From NCBI RefSeq assembly GCF_023898315.1, contig NC_064619.1, positions 298,692,150 through 298,756,149 on the forward strand: a stretch of 64,000 nt of DNA, given 5' to 3'. A program made the translations under genes and the position numbers. The stretch is from Schistocerca nitens (Eukaryota > Arthropoda > Insecta > Orthoptera > Acrididae). Under the pieces are notes generated by a model. It saw only the letters and a list, made by a program, of their open reading frames with translations, was not told the origin of the DNA and made no database searches. How positions within the stretch are numbered: the first letter of the stretch is position 1; each line of letters begins with the position of its first letter. Of this stretch, positions 57,097-64,000 are shown piece by piece.

Positions 57097-57640
57097 TCAA
57101 ATTAGCTCTCCACTAATCGGAAAGAAAACAACACATAACAAAGTTAAGGTTGCGGTGACACTTGGCACAGAGGTGCTCAAAATGATCATTGGTTGCCGTT
57201 GCCTTTCCCTATACTGAGCGACATGTTGCATAAGCTGTTCGGCTGATATGCGCCCCTCTTGCTCTAAAATGAACTGGTTTATGGATCTCAACAGACCTGG
57301 CTCTAGAGTTTGATTTAACAAGGTCAGATTCTGGTTTACAAAAACTATAAGGTGGCTTCTGGCCAGTGCTTAATATTCAATTGCGTGACTCCTGAAATTG
57401 ACGCTGGCAGGTGGTAGGTTGGTCCTATTACGTTACACTTAGTTCCAGTGATTATAATTCCGCTCCCCTCGAGCTCTATTCATTTCGCTTCTGCAAATAC
57501 TCCCCACTCAAAACAACTTGCTACTATTACCAAATTCTCACAGGTGGAGAAGATTGCATCCTGTCCCGTTTTAAGCTCAATTTTGGCTCCACCATGTCCC
57601 TTGGACAGTCTGTTCCTTTCCCCCTGGATAAAAATAACTG
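57097..57640 (-). pseudogene. Env-like C-terminal region of a gypsy-type element
   Basis: From 57640 downward the minus strand encodes AVIFIQGERNRLSKGHGGAK, CENLVIVASCFEWG, a stop, ITGTKCNVIGPTYHLPAS, stops, and then an open stretch (57097-57321): LNQTLEPGLLRSINQFILEQ and a hydrophobic segment MIILSTSVPSVTATLTLLCVVFF before a short tail. A Cys-containing ectodomain followed by a heptad-rich part and one membrane span near the C terminus suggests an envelope-like protein of an env-bearing gypsy element. It lies downstream of integrase as expected. It is broken by several stops. I hold the assignment loosely. Confidence 0.45.
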
Positions 57641-57641
57641 C

Positions 57642-57823
57642 ACTGTGCACGTGTCCCATATTTGTAGCTTCACAGATTTTCCTCCAACATTCATTATTTT
57701 TGATACAGACTCAACATCGATTGTGTGACTACTTTCATCCTTAATTGTACATTATATAGACATTCCTGACCCAGCACTGTCGATAACTAAAAATTTAAAC
57801 AGGAAATCGTACGACTCTGACAT
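57642..57823 (-). pseudogene. Rab4-like small GTPase fragment (retrocopy relic)
   Basis: From an ATG at 57823 the minus strand reads MSESYDFLFKFLVIDSAGSG, then MSI, a stop, CTIKDESSHTIDVESVSKIM and NVGGKSVKLQIWDT. This matches the N-terminal third of Rab4: the start, the first strand with the P-loop, switch I and the following strand up to WDT of the switch II entrance. All is in one frame except for an in-frame stop and the loss of about six codons after the P-loop. The P-loop Gly-Lys-Ser is GMS, and switch I carries Asp and Ser at usually invariant positions. Similarity stops abruptly after WDT and env-like sequence follows. There is no intron within the stretch and no poly(A). Confidence 0.8.
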
Positions 57824-58079
57824 CGTCCAACACATATTCATTACGGCTTTGCCGCAAAATTTATTGCGACGCATTTATTTTTCCAGAACTGCGTTTGATT
57901 TCTCCTCCAACAACACTCCACGTACGTCAGACGCTACACTTCCCTTTTCAGTGGCCTGAGGACAGAAATCACCATCACCCTTCCTCCTTCTTCAAAAGGA
58001 CTGCTGTCCCTAGCAGGCTCTCCATACTCGAAAATACATATACGAAAATACAATGCCTAATTACTCTACGCAAACCCAA

Positions 58080-59580
58080 TGATACATGACACGAAAACGT
58101 AATAAAACTACAAATACTTTACTACTTTCGGGATCGCAAAGCAAACGGTACTTCATGCTGTACTGTATCTTCCCGGTTTTCTCTGTGCTTGGCACCTCTC
58201 TTTGGCTCTCTCTCTCTCTCTTCCTCTTTCCTTCCTGTGACACGCCTGAAGTCACATCTGGGCAACCTTTAAATGGCCGTAACCGCCCAATGTGCATTAT
58301 AGTTGTTCTAGTTGGCAACTGAAGCTTAACATTAACGGGGGATGTGGTTTCAACAACTTGATACCTCGTGAGGAACTTCTTCATTTTCCCTTTTTGCGTA
58401 TAGGGGCTGGACAGCATTACCCATTGCCCCACTCTATACTGCGGTAAACTTCCTTTCCGCTTTACTGCATCTTCCTGCCTTTCTAAAGTCTTTGTATTCG
58501 CCTATTGTACCCGTTTCCAAACATCCCGAATTGTCCTTGAGAACTGACTTACAGATTCACCAGTCCTTCCTTTCTGTAGCCTCACCAAATCAAACGGTGA
58601 CGGCATTTTTCGCCCGTACACTACCTCGTATGGAGACAAACCGTTATTTGCATGGATTTTTGCATTATATGTGTATACAATATGCTTTAAATACTCGTTT
58701 CACTGACGATAATGACAATCCACATAAAAACTCAACATCTTCCCGATTGTTCTGTGTACTCGCTCTGTCCTTCCGTTGGCCTGTGGATGCAACACGCTCA
58801 TCCTCAACTTCTTTACGTTCAACAATTTACACAGTTCCTTCATTAAATCCGACGTGACATTGGTCCCTTGGTCAGTAATTATTGTCTCCAGTACACCAAA
58901 CTTCAAAATCCAATTGTTTACTAACACTTGTGTGACCATTGCTGCCTGTTGATTTGGTATTGCCACCATCACCACGTACTTCGAAAAATGATCTATTATT
59001 GTGAGAACGAATCTGTTCCCCGATGGTGTTCACCTGAAAGGTCCTAAGACGTCGATCCCCAGCATAGAGAATGGACATGTCGCTTCTGGCAGTCGTTGTA
59101 GCTGTATCTGTTTCCGGCTCAAATTTGCTCTCTGTGCACATGGTATACCATTCTTGACGTACTGATCCACATCCACTTTCCTACCTCTCCATCAATACCT
59201 CTCCGCCACTGTCCTATTCGTCGCTCTACACCCTCCATGACCAGATAACACATGATCATGTGCTTCCTTTAACACTTCATCCCCCAACTTCGCTGGCACT
59301 ACTACCCTGGCCCTAGCTTCGTTTCCCTGCACAGAAGACTGACATACATATTAAATTGTGGCTGTGTCTGATACAATTTACAATCGTTGTCCGCGTCCTG
59401 CAATTCTTGTCGTACTGCTAGGTTATAACCTATGACTTCTAATTTTGCCACCTTCCTACTTAGGGCATCAGCATTACCGTGCTTCTTCCCAGGCTTTTGC
59501 ACCAGCTCGTAGTCGAATTCACTAAGCCTCACAGCCCATCTAGCGAGTCGAGTGTGAGAGGCACCCACATGCCTTGCTCA
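58080..59580 (-). pseudogene. pol: Gypsy-type pol fragment: RNase H end and integrase
   Basis: Minus-strand order is: RNase H C terminus (59302-59568: TRLARWAVRLSEFDYELVQK, then HGNADALSR); an H2C2 zinc-binding region near 59240 (HDHVLSGHGG, later IPCAQ); integrase core near 58700-59060 with LGIDVLGPF, ETIITDQGTNVTSDL and HPQANGRTERVHRTI, which are all three acidic catalytic residues; and a C-terminal domain (58262-58432: QWVMLSSPYTQKGKMKKFL and MHIGRLRPFKG). RT is absent: similarity ends at 59580. Stops occur at about 59035, 59190 and 58695. Despite these, decay is modest. Confidence 0.88.
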
Positions 59581-59712
59581 TACTGTGGCATTAAGCAGTC
59601 AGGACTGCAAGATGAGTGGTCTGCCAAGCGAGTGGATTCATTCTTATTTATCGAGTAACATGAACTCTAGTACTCACACTTAAGTTACAAGTTATCCTCC
59701 TATATTATTAAC

Positions 59713-60738
59713 ACGCAACGGAAACACGCATCTGACTATCAGTAATTTACAGAACTCTGACTGTACACTACGCACTGGCAATACCACATTTTCTTTTTGT
59801 CTTTTATTTAACGGCTTTTGTCAACACGTGGCCACCACACTGAATATGAATGGCGCACACATTATAAATTCGGGACATTATGACAACATACAATTCGAAG
59901 GAAAAGTCCACCAATCTTTTTCTTTTCACTATCTTATTTATTCCGATAAATTCTCTAAACTAAACACACAAATTCTATAACCTACAACAATAACACATGA
60001 GAAATTCCGCCCAGTGGGCATGGCTTTACATTGGTGAATCTCTATATTATGGTCTCGTAATTATTTAACGCTACAGTGCACTTTCTGGATAGAATGGTGG
60101 ATCTTTTATTATTTCTCACACTTCGACTCTCACAATCATCATCACGAAACTATCCTCCAGACCGAAAAGTACAAAAGGAACAAGCATAACCCACTAATCT
60201 TTTGAAACTACCTTGCTACTCTCCCATGCAAACCACACATACCCAAATTACGTGACATACACCACACTACAATATGAAATACTACACAGAGAATAGTCAC
60301 AACATTATCACTTTCAGCTTTCCCACTTCAATTAATATTTATCCCAGTTTCACACGACACTGCCCCACTTTGTAATTCTACTTTCCTACTATGAACTCTG
60401 GAGATATTTGCACGTCTTCCTGTGCAATGCAAGCCAAGTGGCGTTACTGGATAGACGGCCGACTCACCTTGCTTCTCTCTCAGAGTTTGAATCTAGCGTC
60501 ACACGGAATCATATCACGCAAAGTAATATTAAGAACATATTCATCACACACGCGAGTCCTCAACTGATACCATGGACGAGTACTTCTCTGTATCCTTTGT
60601 CTCATACACAGATTGAGACTCACACAGTACTCACCACGTGGAAGTACTCGTCTCTAATTTCAAGTCCTGCACACGCCATTTCTTAAATATTTCAACTTAT
60701 TGTACACACGCTAGTAATTCAGCTTAACTTAAGCACAT
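59713..60738. repeat. Direct repeat, copy 1 (LTR-like, about 1 kb)
   Basis: It starts ACGCAACGGAAACACGCATC and ends near CAGCTTAACTTAAG. It matches 62965-64000 almost base for base at offset 3252, with small indels near 60565-60595 and 60700. No coding. It could be the LTR of a non-autonomous element, but I see no TG...CA ends or target duplication. Confidence 0.85.
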
Positions 60739-62964
60739 GGAAGTATTTCACTTATTGCTACACGTGGTTTCATTGTGACCATTGGTCACTTCCGATGATT
60801 ACTACAATCCCATTAATATTACCTGCCTGACATTTAATTCTCCCCACAAAAGTTCCTGAAATAGAGAAATTATTATTTCAAACTACTCTTAAATATTCCA
60901 CATGCATACCATGTCTCCACTCTTTTGTCATTACGGAGCACAACTAAAACAGGTCTTAACAGCACAAGATCCAGCGGCAGAGTCTGAAACATGGCCGTTC
61001 TCCAGGTCCTCTCACACCTCTGTCGAAGTGGGGGAGCACCTTGCTACCGTATTGGTCAGCCACATTTCAGGTGCTCAAAGCTCAGGTAAATTTCATCTCT
61101 TTGGTCCCACCAAAGGTGGCCAAAGGATCGGCTCAAAGATGATCATATATTCACATTTACCATCTGCAGTTAGCAGACGACCATACATTCATTCATTTCA
61201 GAGATCTCACCAAACTGGATGTAGGGATTTACTTTGTGGGAGTGCACATGTGATCAATTAAATAAATAAATTGTCATTGTTTCCCACACTGGTATCCGGC
61301 TTCGCTGTATTAATTGAAATTGAGTTATTTTACAAAAAAAATGTGTTGTTCTGACAAAAATAATGAAGTATGTTGTACCCATTTTCAATGTCGGGCGGTA
61401 CTGTACCCTTTCACCACCGGCTACCCATGCAGAAAAAAATGGCACGGTACTATCCTTGCAATGCGAGGGTAGTTCCGAACATTTTTTTAAGAAAACTGTA
61501 TTAGAACAAACGTAGCAAGTCATCAAAATAACCAGGAGGAGACCTTAGCCCCTGGTGACCTCAAATAGACCACCAAATGCTGTTACTTTACCAAATCATT
61601 GACACAGTTGTTGCATTATTGTACTCTCCACAATCCAGAGTAACGTACACATACATATTTACAACAATCCAAATGACAAATAAAACATCACATCATACAA
61701 ATAAAAAAAATGGTGAGATAAAAATTGGCTTAGTTACCGGGATCTCCGTTATTTTTAGGAGTAATCCAAACTTCAATAATTCTAAAACAAATAAAAAATA
61801 CTAATTGTACTCATGAAATTTTAAATAGCTCACCGTCCAAACACAGAGCAAGTAATCTGACATTCATAAATTGCGGGGTAAAACCCTTTACACAGCAAAG
61901 TCTTAGTACAAAACAAAATCAACAAAAGAAAAACATTGCGTACACTAGTTACATGTAGAATGTCAGGCTCCATACCATTACTCTAAAATATACATCAAAC
62001 CTACAGAGAAATAAAACTGAGAAGAAAAACAATGAAATATACCACAAGTTACATACTGGTTACGTAATATAGTTCGTCTAAGACATCATGTCATACCTCA
62101 TTAACTATCGTCACCTAAGCAATTGCCACCACTACTCGACTGTGAGTTTAACCTTATCCTTGTCCACCAGTACAAATACCTGCTGCTGAGCCAGTCAGTC
62201 CATCAACTTTGATCAATACACGCAGTAAATAGTTTAGCAATAAGTGCTTGAATCCACCAGTAGCTCTCGTATCTTACTCTACTGCTCATTTCTCTGTTGT
62301 TACACATTTGGATGACAAGAACTTGCATTTCGACTAGCCTTCGTTACACTTTAATGTGAAATATCTCCATTGTGATAATGAAAATAAGTGGCTTCAGTCA
62401 AAACACCAACAAGATCATTATTGTGCACGACATCAAAATGCATCGGTTAATTCCGATATTTGTTGTGCAATGCAAACCCTTGTCACCTGTGACAACCTTA
62501 CTGATCAATGCTACGTTAGTATTACGCCACTGACTAATAATTAAAGCATCATTGTACCAAATATTCTAATAAACACGCTACGTGAACTTGATAACCCAGA
62601 ACAAACAAACAAAAAAAAGCACTAACTATTCTAAACACAAATGTTAATGAAATACAATTACACTTGCTGTCCCTTCATGAATGAAACAATAATAAATGTA
62701 CACAATTACAACTACAAATACATTATTCCCTATCTTGCGAGTCACACGGAATCATTTCATTCTGTGATTTTCTTGGGGTCTAAAAAGTTGCTGACAGGTT
62801 CCCTAGAAACACTGTCTTGGTGTCAAAGCTCTCCCATGGTTACCCGGACGAAAGTCTTTAAGTCACTCAAATCGGCATTTTGAACACGCACTGAACAGTA
62901 AACTGTATCTCACATTAAACACAAATGTCATAGTCACTCTCAGCGTACCATCCACACGAATCTG
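60739..62964. other. Interior between the two direct repeats; no gene recognised
   Basis: AT-rich, with only short open stretches (60902-61261 plus, 61254-61526 minus) lacking recognisable domains. If the flanking repeats are LTRs, this would be the non-coding interior of a LARD-like element of at least 4.2 kb. Confidence 0.4.
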
Positions 62965-64000
62965 ACGCAACGGAAACACGCATCTGACTATCAGTAATTT
63001 ACAGAACTCTGACTGTACACTACGCACTGGCAATACCACATTTTCTTTTTGTCTTTTATTTAACGGCTTTTGTCAACACGTGGCCACCGCACTGAATATG
63101 AATGGCGCACACATTATAAATTCGGGACATTATGACAACATACAATTCGAAGGAAAAGTCCACCAATCTTTTTCTTTTCACTATCTTATTTATTCCGATA
63201 AATTCTCTAACCTAAACACATAAATTCTATAACCTACAACAATAACACATGAGAAATGCCGCCCAGTGGGCATGGCTTTACATTGGTGAATCTCTATATT
63301 ATGGTCTCGTAATTATTTAACGCTACAGTGCGCTTTCTGGATAGGATGGTGGATCTTTTATTATTTCTCACACTTCGACTCTCACAATCATCATCACGAA
63401 ACTATCCTCCAGACCGAAAAGTACAGAAGGAACAAGCATAACCCACTAATCTTTTGAAACTACCTTGCTACTCTCCCATGCAAACCACACATACCCAAAT
63501 TACGTGACATACACCACACTACAATATGAAATACTACACAGAGAATAGTCACAACATTATCACTTTCAGCTTTCCCACTTCAATTAATATTTATCCCAGT
63601 TTCACACGACACTGCCCCACTTTGTAATTCTACTTTCCTACTATGAACTCTGGAGATATTTGCACGTCTTCCTGTGCAATGCAAGCCAAGTGGCGTTGCT
63701 GGATAGACGGCCGACTCACCTTGCTTCTCTCTCAGAGTTTGAATCTAGCGTCACACGGAATCATATCACGCAAAGTAATATTAAGAACATATTCATCACA
63801 CACGTGAGTCCTCACTTCTCTGTTTCCTTTGTCTCATACACAGATTGAGACTCACACAGTACTCACCACGTGGAAGTACTCGTCTCTAATTTCAAGTCCT
63901 GCACACGCCATTTCTTAAATATTTCAACTTATGGTACACACGCTATTTCTTAAATACTTCAACCTTTTGGGCACACGCTAGTATTTCAGCTTAACTTAAG
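62965..64000. repeat. Direct repeat, copy 2, running off the window
   Basis: Second copy of the 1 kb repeat, about 97-99 % identical to 59713-60738 by eye. Near 63940-63975 it has an extra partial duplication of about 35 bases (ATTTCTTAAATACTTCAACC after an ATTTCTTAAATATTTCAACT). The window ends inside or at the edge of this copy. Confidence 0.85.

Noticed and set aside
57097..57321. Independent host membrane protein gene
   Set aside because: One hydrophobic segment at the end of a retroelement, continuous with env-like sequence upstream; no start or splice context for a host gene.
59302..64000. 59713-60738 and 62965-64000 as definite LTRs of the 57-59.6 kb gypsy element
   Set aside because: No primer site, terminal TG/CA or target duplication found, and no matching LTR on the env side of the element. 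Kept as unclassified direct repeats.

Overview
The window looks like transposon-dominated intergenic or intronic DNA from a large arthropod genome, most likely a grasshopper or locust. The two tRNA-derived SINE types and the Penelope-type fragments match repeats I associate with Schistocerca-like Orthoptera; this is recognition from memory, not a search. I find no intact host protein-coding gene. The only intact-looking reading frame is a Tc1-like transposase of 340 codons at 48482-49504.

Layout. (1) 1-8698 is a decayed Polinton/Maverick DNA transposon: PLA2-like domain, small Gly-rich protein, Ulp1-like protease, integrase, SAP-like and LSE-type repeats. It is split by a palindromic Penelope-type insert (1169-1275), a dead Tc1 element (2440-3628) and a DUF7869-like transposase relic (about 4034-6395), and ends at a second Tc1 copy (8699-9750). 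(2) 9751-11990 is a broken LINE on the minus strand. (3) 11990-31497 and 42272-44275 consist mostly of an unclassified non-coding long repeat present in direct and inverted copies, with a 3.6 kb/2.8 kb inverted repeat (14640-18212 and 24962-27775). It carries a LINE, SINEs, two Penelope-type inserts and a dead mariner. (4) 31498-42267 is a 10.8 kb Ty3/gypsy-type LTR retrotransposon on the minus strand with a 4-bp GGAT target duplication, open gag and protease, a tRNA-Gly primer site and deleted RT/integrase. One LTR holds an ORF1-only LINE fragment. (5) 44276-48326 is gene-poor. (6) 48327-51436 has an intact and a dead Tc1 element. (7) 52200-53040 holds LINE endonuclease and Penelope reverse transcriptase fragments, and 53690-56361 a nearly full-length CR1/Jockey-like LINE. 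(8) 57097-59580 is a second gypsy-type element (RNase H, integrase, env-like C terminus) containing a short Rab4-like fragment. (9) 59713-64000 has two near-identical 1 kb direct repeats 3252 bp apart, around a non-coding 2.2 kb interior.

The insertions nest, and paralogous empty sites inside the window let several be mapped to the base. The most interesting signals are the Rab4-derived piece between pol and env-like sequence, three tandem LTR-end/primer-site units at 40605-40800, and Penelope-type inserts with 12-13 bp target duplications that carry a hammerhead-like core.
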